Shown one piece after another: positions 8,598-17,931 of a stretch of 61,782 nt of DNA. How positions within the stretch are numbered: the stretch's first letter is position 1; each line of letters begins with the position of its first letter. The DNA is from Chengkuizengella marina (GTDB taxonomy: Bacteria > Bacillota > Bacilli > Paenibacillales > KCTC-33759). The notes beneath the pieces were generated by a model that had not been told where the DNA came from, made no database searches, and saw nothing but the letters and a program-made list of their open reading frames with translations. A program made the translations under genes and the position numbers. Location of the stretch: contig NZ_SIJB01000043.1 in the NCBI RefSeq assembly GCF_009910845.1, positions 1 through 61,782 of the forward strand, in the 5' to 3' direction.

Positions 8598-10808
8598 ATG
8601 AAAACGTTAGTACTTGCAGAAAAACCATCTGTAGGAAGAGATATAGCAAGAGTGTTAAATTGTCATAAAAAAGGAAATGGATTTATTGAAGGATCAAACT
8701 ATATCGTGACATGGGCATTAGGCCACTTAGTTACATTAGCTGATCCTGAATCTTATGACCATAAATTTAAAACATGGCGCATGGATGACTTGCCTATGCT
8801 GCCAGAAAAATTAAAGTTAGTCGTAATTAAAAAAACGTCAAAGCAGTTTCAATCTGTAAAACAACAAATGAGCAGAAAAGATGTAAAAGACATCGTAATC
8901 GCAACGGATGCAGGAAGAGAAGGAGAATTGGTTGCTAGATGGATCATAGAGAAGGCTCACATAAAAAAACCGGTACAAAGACTTTGGATTTCTTCTGTTA
9001 CAGATAAAGCGATTAAAGAAGGCTTTCGCAATCTGAAACCAGGAAAACAGTATGAAAATTTATATGCATCTGCAGTTGCTCGTTCAGAAGCAGATTGGGT
9101 TGTGGGTATTAATGGTACCCGGGCTTTAACCTGTAAATTTAATGCTCAACTATCATGTGGAAGAGTGCAAACCCCAACATTAGCCATGATATCAGAACGT
9201 GAAGAGGAGATTCTATCTTTCCGCCCTAATTCGTATTATGGATTGTCTGCATTAGTTAAATCTTCTGTTAAGTTTACTTGGCAAGATGATAAAACAAAAG
9301 ACACTCGATCCTTTGATGAAACTCTTATAGATCGTCTGTTAACTACATTAGGTAATCAACCGTTAATCGTACAAGATGTAAAAAAGACACCTAAGAAAAG
9401 TTATGCTCCAGCATTATATGATTTAACAGAATTACAAAGAGACGCAAACCGTATGTTTGGTTACTCTGCAAAAGAGACATTATCCATTATGCAGCGCTTA
9501 TATGAGACGCATAAATATTTAACCTATCCAAGAACAGATTCAAGGTATCTTTCAACAGACATCGTTGATACATTAAAAGATCGTATTCGTGCATGTTCCA
9601 TCTCTCCATATAGAGAGATGACTTCTAAACTATTACAAGCTAACATTAAACCTAACAAATCATTTGTTGACAATAATAAAGTATCTGATCATCATGCAAT
9701 TATCCCAACAGAGGAAAAAGTAAACTTAAGAGATTTAAATGAAAAAGAGCTGAAAATATATGATTTAGTTGTCAAAAGGTTTCTAGCTGTATTAAGTCCT
9801 CCTATGGAGTATGAACAAACTGTAGTATACGCTACAATTGGGGAAGCGATATTTACTGCAAGAGGGAAAAGGGTACTTTCATCAGGATGGAAAGAAGTAT
9901 ATGGGAAGTACTATGAAAATGAATTAAATCACGAGGGGATAAATGAACAGGAAAAAGAGCAGACTTTACCTTCATTTCAAAAAGGGGAAAAACTGGACGT
10001 ACATCAATTGAAAAAAACATTAGGAGAAACGAAACCTCCAGAATTTTTCACAGAAGGTACATTGCTTTCTGCAATGGAAAACCCTCAGAAATTTATGAAT
10101 TTTGAAAAAGAAAAATCCTCTTTAGCTCGTACATTAGGAGAAACAGGCGGGCTTGGAACGGTTGCTACAAGAGCAGATATTATTGAAAAGATATTAGGTA
10201 CATTCTTGATTGAAAAAAGAGGGAAGTATCTCCATATCACTTCTAAAGGAAAACAGTTATTAGATTTACTTCCTGGTGAGCTTAAATCACCAGTATTAAC
10301 AGCACAATGGGAGCAGAAACTAATGTCCATTTCCAAAGGGAAATTAGCAAAGAAAACTTTTGTACAAGATATGAAAAATTATGCTAAAAAAGTTGTTTCT
10401 GAGATAAAACAAAGTAAACAAAAATTTAAACATGACAATATGACCACAACTCGATGTCCAGATTGCGGAAAACCGATGTTAGCTGTAAACGGAAAGAAAG
10501 GAAAGATGCTTATCTGCCAAGATCGTGATTGTGGGCACCGTAAAAATGTAGCTAGAACCACCAATGCACGTTGTCCTCAATGTAAGAAAAAGATGGAATT
10601 AAGAGGAGAAGGAGAAGGTCAAATTTTTGTTTGTAGTTGCAGTTACAGAGAAAAATTATCGTCATTCCAGAAACGAAAAGAAAAAGAACAACATAACAAA
10701 GCATCCAAAAGAGATGTATCTCAGTATATGAAAAAACAAAATAAAAAAGATGAAGAGCCGATAAATACAGCGCTTTCTGATGCATTGGCCAAACTGAAAT
10801 TAAAATAA
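8598..10808 (+). CDS. topB: DNA topoisomerase III
   Basis: This 736-residue type IA topoisomerase relaxes and decatenates DNA. The Toprim domain shows EKPSVGRDIARVL (near the N-terminus) and ATDAGREGELVARW with the metal-binding acidic residues. The active-site tyrosine is Tyr310 in LTYPRTDSRYL. The C-terminus carries two zinc-ribbon-like motifs (CPDCGKPM...CQDRDCGH and CPQCKKKM...CSCSY), about residues 618-690, then a basic tail. The start is ATG 8598 behind TGGAGAG, since the in-frame GTG at 8583 overlaps that site. Length and motif order match Bacillus TopB. Confidence 0.95.
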   Translation: MKTLVLAEKPSVGRDIARVLNCHKKGNGFIEGSNYIVTWALGHLVTLADPESYDHKFKTWRMDDLPMLPEKLKLVVIKKTSKQFQSVKQQMSRKDVKDIVIATDAGREGELVARWIIEKAHIKKPVQRLWISSVTDKAIKEGFRNLKPGKQYENLYASAVARSEADWVVGINGTRALTCKFNAQLSCGRVQTPTLAMISEREEEILSFRPNSYYGLSALVKSSVKFTWQDDKTKDTRSFDETLIDRLLTTLGNQPLIVQDVKKTPKKSYAPALYDLTELQRDANRMFGYSAKETLSIMQRLYETHKYLTYPRTDSRYLSTDIVDTLKDRIRACSISPYREMTSKLLQANIKPNKSFVDNNKVSDHHAIIPTEEKVNLRDLNEKELKIYDLVVKRFLAVLSPPMEYEQTVVYATIGEAIFTARGKRVLSSGWKEVYGKYYENELNHEGINEQEKEQTLPSFQKGEKLDVHQLKKTLGETKPPEFFTEGTLLSAMENPQKFMNFEKEKSSLARTLGETGGLGTVATRADIIEKILGTFLIEKRGKYLHITSKGKQLLDLLPGELKSPVLTAQWEQKLMSISKGKLAKKTFVQDMKNYAKKVVSEIKQSKQKFKHDNMTTTRCPDCGKPMLAVNGKKGKMLICQDRDCGHRKNVARTTNARCPQCKKKMELRGEGEGQIFVCSCSYREKLSSFQKRKEKEQHNKASKRDVSQYMKKQNKKDEEPINTALSDALAKLKLK

Positions 10809-10876
10809 GTGTTTAGTATATGCGATGATAAAATATTTGTGAATAACATTATAAATTGTATTGAAAGGTGTTAAAT

Positions 10877-11167
10877 ATGAAGGTAACTAATAAACGAAAC
10901 GACTGGGGAACCATCAGAAAAAAAGGGAAAATAAAATATATTTGGAAACAAGGAATATTAACGTATGGTATTCCTGTAGGTATTCTTATTGTAGTTATTA
11001 ATATGAGTAGAGAAGTAGGGTTTTCAAACATTTTCACCTTACAAAATATGATTGCTGGTGTGATTGCTGCTTTATTAAACGGTGTCATGATTGGATTAAT
11101 ATATGGATTAATTATGTGGGCATTTTATGAGAGGAGATGGGGAAAAGAAAACAAAAATGTGAAATAA
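10877..11167 (+). CDS. Small membrane protein, two transmembrane segments
   Basis: This 96-residue protein has a basic N-terminus, one membrane segment (LTYGIPVGILIVVINM, about 28-43) and a second (MIAGVIAALLNGVMIGLIYG, about 60-82), then a basic tail (YERRWGKENKNVK). ATG 10877 follows GAAAGGTG, which fixes the start; the in-frame GTG at 10868 is part of that site. No family is recognised. It follows topB by 68 bp and could be read from the same transcript. Confidence 0.6.
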   Translation: MKVTNKRNDWGTIRKKGKIKYIWKQGILTYGIPVGILIVVINMSREVGFSNIFTLQNMIAGVIAALLNGVMIGLIYGLIMWAFYERRWGKENKNVK

Positions 11168-11289
11168 ATAAGTTAACTATTCAAGAAATTACTTAAGTAA
11201 AAAGTGAATTTATGAATACAAATTTTTCTAATTTTCTACTTAAATCATTTCACCTGTAAATTCATAAGATATATGTTTTTATTCATGCT

Positions 11290-11322
11290 AAGACTAATAT
11301 TTGATTTAGGAATATTAGTCTT
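11290..11322. repeat. 12-bp perfect inverted repeat in the intergenic gap
   Basis: Arms AAGACTAATATT (11290-11301) and its exact reverse complement (11311-11322) are separated by 9 bases. No T-run follows on either strand, so terminator function for the convergent genes at 11167 and 11431 is only possible. The rest of 11168-11430 shows no gene. Confidence 0.5.
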
Positions 11323-11430
11323 AAAAGTTTATTTAAATACAAATACTAATTAAAATATCACTATAATTACTCAAAAGTAATAAAAATTCGATTTTTTCTA
11401 ATTAAGATTTAAATTGTTACTACTTGTGAT

Positions 11431-11709
11431 CTAAAGTGTATTGTAATTAAAAATTCTAATATTAGTATCATTTTCCAAAATAGATAAGTTTTTAAACGCA
11501 TCTTCATTATTTTCACCGCAAATTTCATTCGATGCTTTAAGTGATGAACATACTTCAGGTCGTTCTGGTTTACCAAACAGTTTACATTTATTATCATGGG
11601 TTAATTGAACACAGCGTTTACCAGCAGGCTTTCCTTCAGGCATACCTGGGATGGAGGAGGAGATGGATATGACGATACAACAAGCTGCACAACCAATTCT
11701 ACAATCCAT
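11431..11709 (-). CDS. YkgJ-family cysteine cluster protein
   Basis: This 92-residue protein has the YkgJ-type Cys pattern: Cys3, Cys7-Ala-Ala-Cys10-Cys11 (IGCAACC), a central Cys33 and Cys42, and a later PEVCSSL and EICG. Members bind an Fe-S cluster or zinc; the physiological role is not known. ATG 11707-11709 follows GAGGTGAAAT. It is probably monocistronic. Confidence 0.8.
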   Translation of the reverse strand: MDCRIGCAACCIVISISSSIPGMPEGKPAGKRCVQLTHDNKCKLFGKPERPEVCSSLKASNEICGENNEDAFKNLSILENDTNIRIFNYNTL

Positions 11710-11894
11710 GATTTCACCTCATTTTTAGAGTATATATACATACAAAATTATCTTTATATTAAATAAGAAAAAGTGGCAATTAGAAAAATATTGATGCTTT
11801 ATCTGAATGGATATGATAACATTATAGAGTAGTATTATGCAATTGTACATTTATTTCAATCTATATTTTACTATTTATAAATTGTTTTTAGATC

Positions 11895-12130
11895 TTAATT
11901 ATCTAGTATGATTTTCTTCTCACTACTACCTTCTGCAATAAATGCTCCAGCTTAAAGAGTTGGATTAATCCATTTGTTTTATTTCTCCAATGTTTTGATT
12001 TAATAAAGACGCTTTAAGTATTTCCTGAATATACTGATATCTCCAGCACAACCAATTCTAAAACCATATAGTTTCTTTCTCTTAGTCCCTTCAAAGTTAA
12101 TTTTTATATTGACTTCTCTAATATTAAATA
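11895..12130 (-). pseudogene. Decayed unidentified gene fragment
   Basis: The 553-base gap between the YkgJ gene and 12263 has no intact gene. On the minus strand it reads protein-like pieces: NIKINFEGTKRKKLYGFRIG and CAGDI near 12120-12045, QYIQEILKASLLNQNIGEIK (shifted frame) near 12040-11980, and AGAFIAEGSSEKKIILDN near 11960-11905. At least one frame shift and a stop separate them. The pieces share orientation and order, which suggests a gene remnant rather than chance. The family was not recognised. Confidence 0.35.
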
Positions 12131-12262
12131 AACTTTTTAGTTACAACATTTATAATCTTTATATTTTACTCACTCTTTAATTCATATTTTTGTACAAGCT
12201 TCATTTTATTGTTACTAGTATATTAAAAGTATGTTCTAATTCTTATCAGAGAGGTGTTTATT

Positions 12263-13300
12263 ATGTCTACATTAAAATGGGAATTAATAGACAACATAGA
12301 ACATTTCAACCTTGGAGAGTCTGGTGCTAAACCAAAAGTTTTCTGTGGTAGAGAAGCTTTATATTTTGAAGAATTGCATACTAACCCTGTTTTACTTAGT
12401 GATGATATTAATATTACCTGCTATCGTTTGGAGGCAGAAGTTGCATTTCCATCATCAATAGGATTTGCTGGACTTGTCTTTGGTGCACGTGATTCTAAGA
12501 ACTATGAGCTTGTTTATATCTCACCTGGTAATGGTACAGCTATGGGAGAAATTCAATATGATCCAATTATGAAAGGATCGAGCACATGGCAAATCTACCA
12601 TGGTTCTTCATATCAAGCCCCTGCATTTGTACCGATAGGGGAATGGGTGAAACTTAGCTTGGAAGTTCAATCCAATAGTGCTTCAGTTTATATCGGTGAT
12701 TCAACTTCTCCACATCTTGTTATACGCAAACTTCAGCTGGGAAAAGCAGAAGGTAAAATTGGAATTTGGGGAAGTTTACCTTGTTATATAAGTAATTTTT
12801 CAGTGAAAGAAATTAATCCTATTTCTCAAAAGGATAAAGTACAAACTGATTTACAAAAACTTGCATATGATACGTTTGTTACCGAATGGATGATATCAAA
12901 ACCTTATTTATATCACGATCCACCTCTTATCCATAAAGAATGGATAAAAGCAACTGTTGAAGAAAATGGAATATTAAATTTAAATAGATTATACAGCTTA
13001 ACTGAGAAAGGTACTGCTGTGCAATTACAATGTATTTTTTCCTTGTCAGAGAATGTAGATACAAATTTACAATTAGGTTATAGTGATAAGATCCGATTAT
13101 GGATTAACAATGTTGAGGTATATCATGGAGAATGCTTGTGGAATCCGCCTGAGAGTGATGGAAGAATTCGATCTGATCATGTTACCATACCTGTTCGATG
13201 GCGCAAAGGGGTTAATACAATTCGTGCAGAAATTATCAATTATGAGTGTATGTTTGGTTGGGGTTTGAGTGTAAAAACGGGAATATATAAACTATGGTGA
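12263..13300 (+). CDS. LamG/DUF1080-like concanavalin-fold protein
   Basis: This 345-residue protein has no signal peptide. The N-terminal half (about 1-185) reads as a jelly-roll: repeated strands such as ITCYRLEAEVAFPSSIGFAG, GLVFGARDSKNYELVYISPG, GEWVKLSLEVQSNSASVYIG and GKIGIWG. This resembles 3-keto-disaccharide hydrolase/LamG modules. The C-terminal half has strands ending in DKIRLWINNVEVYHGE and WRKGVNTIRAEI, a pattern of galactose-binding-like accessory domains. Carbohydrate binding or hydrolysis is an inference, and no catalytic residues can be assigned. The start is ATG 12263 behind GAGAGGTG. It is monocistronic. Confidence 0.6.
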   Translation: MSTLKWELIDNIEHFNLGESGAKPKVFCGREALYFEELHTNPVLLSDDINITCYRLEAEVAFPSSIGFAGLVFGARDSKNYELVYISPGNGTAMGEIQYDPIMKGSSTWQIYHGSSYQAPAFVPIGEWVKLSLEVQSNSASVYIGDSTSPHLVIRKLQLGKAEGKIGIWGSLPCYISNFSVKEINPISQKDKVQTDLQKLAYDTFVTEWMISKPYLYHDPPLIHKEWIKATVEENGILNLNRLYSLTEKGTAVQLQCIFSLSENVDTNLQLGYSDKIRLWINNVEVYHGECLWNPPESDGRIRSDHVTIPVRWRKGVNTIRAEIINYECMFGWGLSVKTGIYKLW

Positions 13301-13429
13301 TGAGTGTCAAAATTGAAATTAAATATGAGTTCAAATTGAAATCTCTCAATTTATTTTTCACTAAATTAGATAAAATGATATAATTTATTGATACTTAGCT
13401 ATATTTATTTTTAAATAAGGTGGAAAATG

Positions 13430-13768
13430 ATGAACAAAAAAACAAAATTCTTAGTAATTATTTTTACTATTATCGTAATTGTTATATCAATTTCTCTTGT
13501 CATGGGTTTTCAAAAATTGAAAGAGAAGCATCTAGAAGAAATTGATCGTGTCATTACATCTACAGGAGGGAAAGTAAATGAAGTAAGTGAAGTTAATCCA
13601 AAAAGTTCTCCATTCAATGATGAAAGTGATAGATCTAATATTATTTACAAAATTACTTATGAAAAGTCGGGTACTCAGTTGATTGCTTGGTATAGAGCGA
13701 TTAATCAAGTAAATGATATTCATGATGAATCCTTCCCATTTGGGGAAAAGTGGATTTTTGAAGATTAA
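13430..13768 (+). CDS. Small membrane-anchored protein, DUF3139-like
   Basis: This 112-residue protein has one N-terminal membrane helix (about 5-25, FLVIIFTIIVIVISISLV) and a soluble C-terminal domain. The domain reads ITSTGGKVNEVSEV then NIIYKITYEKSGTQLIAWYR and ends FGEKWIFED. The size and layout match small Bacillales proteins annotated DUF3139; this is from memory of the pattern. The ribosome site AAGGTGG fits ATG 13430 better than ATG 13427. A terminator follows. Confidence 0.55.
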   Translation: MNKKTKFLVIIFTIIVIVISISLVMGFQKLKEKHLEEIDRVITSTGGKVNEVSEVNPKSSPFNDESDRSNIIYKITYEKSGTQLIAWYRAINQVNDIHDESFPFGEKWIFED

Positions 13769-13798
13769 TAATGAATTAAACTTAAATCAAACCATAAA

Positions 13799-13837
13799 AG
13801 ACTAATTTCTGTAACAGGGAAATTAGTTCTTTTTTTC
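13799..13837 (+). terminator. Rho-independent terminator
   Basis: Arms GACTAATTTC and GAAATTAGTT around the loop TGTAACAGG are followed by CTTTTTTTC. It ends the DUF3139-like gene. Confidence 0.8.
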
Positions 13838-13885
13838 ATTTCTCCTAGGTGATACCATTACTTTTAAAATCATGTATATGCATTC

Positions 13886-13927
13886 AAAAAAACAGGATCT
13901 TGTTTTACTCAAAGATCCTGTTTTTTC
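13886..13927. terminator. Bidirectional terminator between convergent genes
   Basis: Arms AAAAACAGGATCTT and AAGATCCTGTTTTTT flank a short loop. The A-run on the left and T-run on the right let it work on both strands, serving the minus-strand SDR gene ending at 13951. Confidence 0.75.
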
Positions 13928-13950
13928 ACTTCTTATTGAGCTTTATAGTT

Positions 13951-14712
13951 TTATCTTTTAAATCTCGCTGCATAATTAAAGATTGGATCTTTTAGTTCAA
14001 ACTCATAAGTAATCCCATCCACAATACCTAAAACTTGATTACTATCATAAAGATCAAGCATAAATCCTGCCATTTCTTTTGCCGTATGATATTTAGCAAT
14101 AGCACCGTTATAATCAAAATCTTCAACATCCATAGAACGTTTTGCAAATTCTGTTTCTGTAGCAGCTGGAGCCAATACTTTTGCCTTCATTTTTGCACCT
14201 TGTTCACTCAATTCATGTGCAAGTCCTTCGGTAAATGAACTTACATAAAATTTAGTAGCGCAATATGTTATCGCATCTGATATAAGAGTATAACCTCCAC
14301 CAGATGAAACATTTATTAATTGTGATCCTTCAACATTTGTATAATCACGAACGTAAAGAGAGGAAAGTAATGTCAACGCCTCAATATTCAAATGTAACAT
14401 TTCTTCTATTTTATCTAATTTTTGATCCGCAATTGAAGCAAAGTTACCAAATCCTGCATTATTGATCCAAGTTTCAATTTGGAACTCTTGAAGACTTTCA
14501 TATAATTTATAAACATTATCTGTTACAGATAAATCTGTTGTTCGAATGATTACATCAAGATTTGAGTTCATCTGCATGATCTCAGATTTTAATTCCTCTA
14601 ATTTTTCTTTTCTGCGTGCTACAATAATTAAGTTTTTTTCTCTAGACGCAAAAGCGAGTGCAGTTTCGTAACCAATACCTGAACTAGCCCCTGTAATAAC
14701 AGTATACTTCAT
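13951..14712 (-). CDS. SDR family NAD(P)-dependent oxidoreductase
   Basis: This 253-residue classical short-chain dehydrogenase has the cofactor loop TGASSGIGYE (7-16), NNAG (84-87) and the catalytic Ser136/137, Tyr150 and Lys154 (YCATK). An Arg-Arg after the second strand (VARRKEK) suggests NADP(H). It probably reduces a carbonyl substrate that cannot be identified. It is transcribed away from a MerR regulator, under a 19-bp-spacer promoter that the MerR protein probably controls, which points to aldehyde or carbonyl detoxification. Confidence 0.9.
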   Translation of the reverse strand: MKYTVITGASSGIGYETALAFASREKNLIIVARRKEKLEELKSEIMQMNSNLDVIIRTTDLSVTDNVYKLYESLQEFQIETWINNAGFGNFASIADQKLDKIEEMLHLNIEALTLLSSLYVRDYTNVEGSQLINVSSGGGYTLISDAITYCATKFYVSSFTEGLAHELSEQGAKMKAKVLAPAATETEFAKRSMDVEDFDYNGAIAKYHTAKEMAGFMLDLYDSNQVLGIVDGITYEFELKDPIFNYAARFKR

Positions 14713-14755
14713 AAAAAATCCTCCTATATAAACTATTATTCAACTACATATTTTA

Positions 14756-14786
14756 ATTATAGTTGTTAGAGTTTACTCTAAGTCAA
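14756..14786 (-). promoter_or_regulatory. MerR-type promoter with 19-bp spacer and dyad, for the SDR gene
   Basis: On the minus strand, TTGACT (14781-14786) and TATAAT (14756-14761) are separated by 19 bp. The spacer contains the perfect dyad TAGAGTAAACTCTA (14767-14780). A long spacer with a dyad inside it is the signature of promoters activated by MerR family proteins through DNA distortion. The adjacent MerR gene starts 85 bp away. Confidence 0.85.
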
Positions 14787-14870
14787 ATGTTATATATAAT
14801 ATATTTATAGACCAAAATGATAAATTTGTAATTTGTAACTTTAATATTATACAAAGTTATGGAGGTATTT

Positions 14871-15233
14871 ATGTACGCCATAAGTGAAGTAGCTAAATTA
14901 TTAAGTGTTAGTACACATACTTTAAGGTATTATGAAAAAGAAGATATAATCATTCCAAATCGGAATGAAAACAAAGAAAGGGTATATACTGAATCACACC
15001 TTAATTGGTTGAAATTTGTTATGAAGTTAAAAGAAACACAGATGCCAATTGCACAAATAAGAGAATATGCTAGATTATTTAAAGAAGGGGAACAAACTAC
15101 TCAAGCACGTTTAGAATTATTAGAAAATCATCAGATATCCATTCAAATTCAAATCGAAAACTTGTTAACTACCGAAAAAATGTTAGAAGATAAAATTAAG
15201 GCATATAAAGATTTTATTAACAACAAGATATGA
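14871..15233 (+). CDS. MerR family transcriptional regulator
   Basis: This 120-residue regulator has the MerR winged HTH at its N-terminus (ISEVAKLLSVSTHTLRYYEK, then NRNENKERVYTESHLNWL) and a C-terminal dimerisation coiled coil (about 80-115). No metal-binding Cys are present, so it belongs to the aldehyde/carbonyl or drug type (AdhR/NmlR-like) rather than to metal sensors. The start is ATG 14871 behind GGAGG; ATG 14859 overlaps that site. It is 37 bp upstream of aldehyde dehydrogenase and probably co-transcribed with it. Confidence 0.88.
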   Translation: MYAISEVAKLLSVSTHTLRYYEKEDIIIPNRNENKERVYTESHLNWLKFVMKLKETQMPIAQIREYARLFKEGEQTTQARLELLENHQISIQIQIENLLTTEKMLEDKIKAYKDFINNKI

Positions 15234-15270
15234 CTACTCATAACCAATAAAATTAAAAGGAGAATGAAAA

Positions 15271-16641
15271 ATGTCGGAAATGAGCCAGTTAGTAAAAAAG
15301 CAAAAACAGTTTTATTTCTCAGGGGCAACAAAAGATGTTAATTTTAGATTAAATGCCTTAAATAAATTAAAAAATGCAATTTTAGAAAATGAATCTAATA
15401 TTAATGTAGCATTAAAGGAAGATTTAAATAAATCAGTAACGGATACTTATTTATCAGAAATCGGTTTTGTTTTACAAGAAGTATCTGATATAACAAAAGG
15501 ACTTCATTCCTGGATAAAGCCAAAGAGGGTCAAAACTCCTATTTCTCACTTAGGTTCTTCAAGTTATCGACTACCTGAACCATACGGAGTAACCCTAACA
15601 ATTGCTCCTTGGAATTATCCTTTCCAACTTGCGGTGGCTCCAATTTTAGGTGCTATTGCTGCTGGAAATACTGTGATATTAAAACCTTCTGAATTAACAC
15701 CAAAAGTATCTCACTTACTAAAAGAACTTATTTCCTCAACATTTGAAGAAAATTATATAGCTGTTGTTGAAGGAGGTGTAGAAACGAGCACTCAATTATT
15801 AAAAGAACCTTTTGATTATATTTTTTTCACTGGCAGTGTTCCAGTTGGAAAAATTGTCATGGAGGCTGCATCCAAAAATTTAACACCCATAACGTTAGAG
15901 CTTGGAGGGAAAAGCCCTGTAATTGTGGATGAAACAGCTAACTTAAAATTAGCAGCAAAACGAATAGTTTGGGGTAAATTCTTTAATGCTGGACAAACGT
16001 GTGTTGCCCCAGATTATATGCTCGTACATTATTCTGTAAAAGATGAACTTATGATAAAGATGAAAGAAACGATTAAGGAATTTTATACTGAGGAACCACT
16101 CTCTAATGAAAATTACACTCATATCGTCAATGATCGTCATTTTAATCGCTTGTCGAATTATTTAACTGACGGGAAAATCGTACAAGGCGGAAAAGTGAAC
16201 CATGATTTACATATCATTGAACCAACGATAATTGATGAAATTAATTGGGATGATCCTATCATGCAGGATGAAATTTTTGGTCCATTACTGCCTGTAATGG
16301 AATATAGCAATGTGGATGAAATCATTAATATGATAAATGATCGAGCAAAACCGTTAGCTCTCTATATATTTTCAGAAAGCAAGCAGACTCAAGATCACAT
16401 TATTAACAATGTATCGTATGGTGGTGGTTGTATTAACGATACGATGTATCACATTGCTACTCCGCATCTTCCTTTTGGAGGAGTTGGTCATAGTGGGGTA
16501 GGTGCTTATCATGGGAAACATAGCTTTGAAACATTTTCACATTATAAAAGCATCTTGAAACAAACAACACTGTTTGATTTGCCATTTCGATACCCGACTA
16601 TGAAAAACGGGTTAAAGTACGCTAAAAAAATATTTAAGTAA
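15271..16641 (+). CDS. Aldehyde dehydrogenase (ALDH3-type, YwdH-like)
   Basis: This 456-residue NAD(P)-dependent aldehyde dehydrogenase has the catalytic Cys244 (GQTCVAPDY) and general base Glu210 (TLELGGKSP). The cofactor loop (FFTGSVPVGK, about 185-194), Asn115 (APWNYPF) and the C-terminal class-3 motif PFGGVGHSGVG are also present. It oxidises fatty or aromatic aldehydes to acids. Its length and the Cys context match YwdH of Bacillus. The ribosome site AAAGGAG is strong. With the MerR gene upstream and the divergent SDR, it forms a likely aldehyde-response unit. Confidence 0.92.
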   Translation: MSEMSQLVKKQKQFYFSGATKDVNFRLNALNKLKNAILENESNINVALKEDLNKSVTDTYLSEIGFVLQEVSDITKGLHSWIKPKRVKTPISHLGSSSYRLPEPYGVTLTIAPWNYPFQLAVAPILGAIAAGNTVILKPSELTPKVSHLLKELISSTFEENYIAVVEGGVETSTQLLKEPFDYIFFTGSVPVGKIVMEAASKNLTPITLELGGKSPVIVDETANLKLAAKRIVWGKFFNAGQTCVAPDYMLVHYSVKDELMIKMKETIKEFYTEEPLSNENYTHIVNDRHFNRLSNYLTDGKIVQGGKVNHDLHIIEPTIIDEINWDDPIMQDEIFGPLLPVMEYSNVDEIINMINDRAKPLALYIFSESKQTQDHIINNVSYGGGCINDTMYHIATPHLPFGGVGHSGVGAYHGKHSFETFSHYKSILKQTTLFDLPFRYPTMKNGLKYAKKIFK

Positions 16642-16680
16642 TAAAATATGGAGAACGAACCATCTTCTAAGGAGTAGACC

Positions 16681-17310
16681 ATGACAAAACAAATATTAAT
16701 ATCCATTATAATTGGGATATTAATGGGATTAGTAGGAGGAATATTCGAAATTCAACTGTGGATTATTCTAAGTATTACAGTAATAATTATGATATCAATC
16801 ACAATTCTCCCTAATATGATAACTATTTACTTAACCAAGGATATGGCAAAAGTAGAAAAGTTTTTAAAAAAGAGCAAAAATCCAATTTATTATTTTTATT
16901 ATGCTTTACTTCATGGTCTTGAAACTGAAGCAAAAGAAGCTATTCTAAAAATTGAGAAGAAGTATAAAAACCCTAAATGGACATCTTTGTACACCATATT
17001 GTATGCTCACTATAAAAGAGATTTTACAACAATTGAAAACCAGTTAAGTAACATCAAACATGAATCTATTAAGAAATATTATGAAAGTTTATTAGAAATT
17101 GAACACAACCATTTAGAAAAGGCTCAGGAAATGGTGAAAGAACTTTCAAAACCATGGATGAAAGAAGTTGTACTTTGTGAGCTAAGTAGAAAACGAGGGG
17201 ATAGTATTGAAGCTGTAAATCATATAGATAATGCAATAGAAAGTACTAGAGGATTACAGCGGTTTTCTATTATAAAATATAAAGAGCAAAACTTTAAAAT
17301 TAAGAAATAA
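16681..17310 (+). CDS. Membrane protein with TPR-like helical domain
   Basis: This 209-residue protein has two membrane helices at the N-terminus (about 4-24 and 28-51). A cytoplasmic helical repeat region follows (about 60-195), with pairs such as YYFYYALLHGLETEAKEAIL and WTSLYTILYAHYKRDFTTIE that look like tetratricopeptide repeats. Related proteins occur in Bacillales without a known role. The ATG follows AAGGAG. It lies 39 bp after aldehyde dehydrogenase, so it may be in the same transcript, which ends at the terminator at 17360. Confidence 0.65.
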   Translation: MTKQILISIIIGILMGLVGGIFEIQLWIILSITVIIMISITILPNMITIYLTKDMAKVEKFLKKSKNPIYYFYYALLHGLETEAKEAILKIEKKYKNPKWTSLYTILYAHYKRDFTTIENQLSNIKHESIKKYYESLLEIEHNHLEKAQEMVKELSKPWMKEVVLCELSRKRGDSIEAVNHIDNAIESTRGLQRFSIIKYKEQNFKIKK

Positions 17311-17359
17311 CATTCATTTTTATATGGAATTTTAACAATAGTTTTAATAAACAAATTGA

Positions 17360-17390
17360 GCACCTACAATTACAAGTAGGTGCTTTTTTA
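17360..17390 (+). terminator. Rho-independent terminator
   Basis: Arms GCACCTAC and GTAGGTGC around an 8-base loop are followed by TTTTTTTA. Confidence 0.88.
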
Positions 17391-17469
17391 AAAAACTAAA
17401 CAATACAATAATTTCTGTTTATTGTATCTTTAAATATATTTCTGAATATTGAAAGAACAGCGTTTTCTA

Positions 17470-17931
17470 TTAAATCTCATTTAAAAATCTCTCTCTGATT
17501 TCAACCATACGTTCTTGATTCACACCCATATCAGAATATCCAGTTCTTGAAGCAGATCTAAAATGAATCAACTTGTTCTGTTCATCAAAATAAAATTCTA
17601 CATCGTCTACAAAACGCAAAAATCTTGTAGTAAAGGTAACATGTAAGTAGTTAGAATCTTGAATCATAATTTTAGTTCCAGACATTTCATTTATGACTTG
17701 TACCATAATCTCCATTACTTCTTCATTAGAAATAATATAAGCAATGGGCTCCATTTTCTTAGTATTATCTTCCGTCTGAGTGGATACACAATTAGGTGAT
17801 TCAGGGCATTCAGCTAATTTCTCATCTTTTACTCCACTCACTAATGACTCTGAGTTTTGATTGTACAAAATTAATGTACCGTAAAAAACTAAAATAGTCA
17901 TTAACAAGATCAATATAATCTTCTTTTTCAT
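17470..17931 (-). CDS. DUF1499 domain protein
   Basis: This 153-residue protein has an N-terminal signal/anchor (about 4-22). The DUF1499 pattern follows: CPESPNCVSTQ (about 41-51), then LHVTFTTRFLRFVDDVEFYF and IHFRSASRTGYSDMGVNQ (about 120-140). DUF1499 proteins are exported or membrane-attached and have no established activity. The Cys pair Cys41/Cys47 is conserved in the family. It is monocistronic. Confidence 0.85.
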   Translation of the reverse strand: MKKKIILILLMTILVFYGTLILYNQNSESLVSGVKDEKLAECPESPNCVSTQTEDNTKKMEPIAYIISNEEVMEIMVQVINEMSGTKIMIQDSNYLHVTFTTRFLRFVDDVEFYFDEQNKLIHFRSASRTGYSDMGVNQERMVEIRERFLNEI

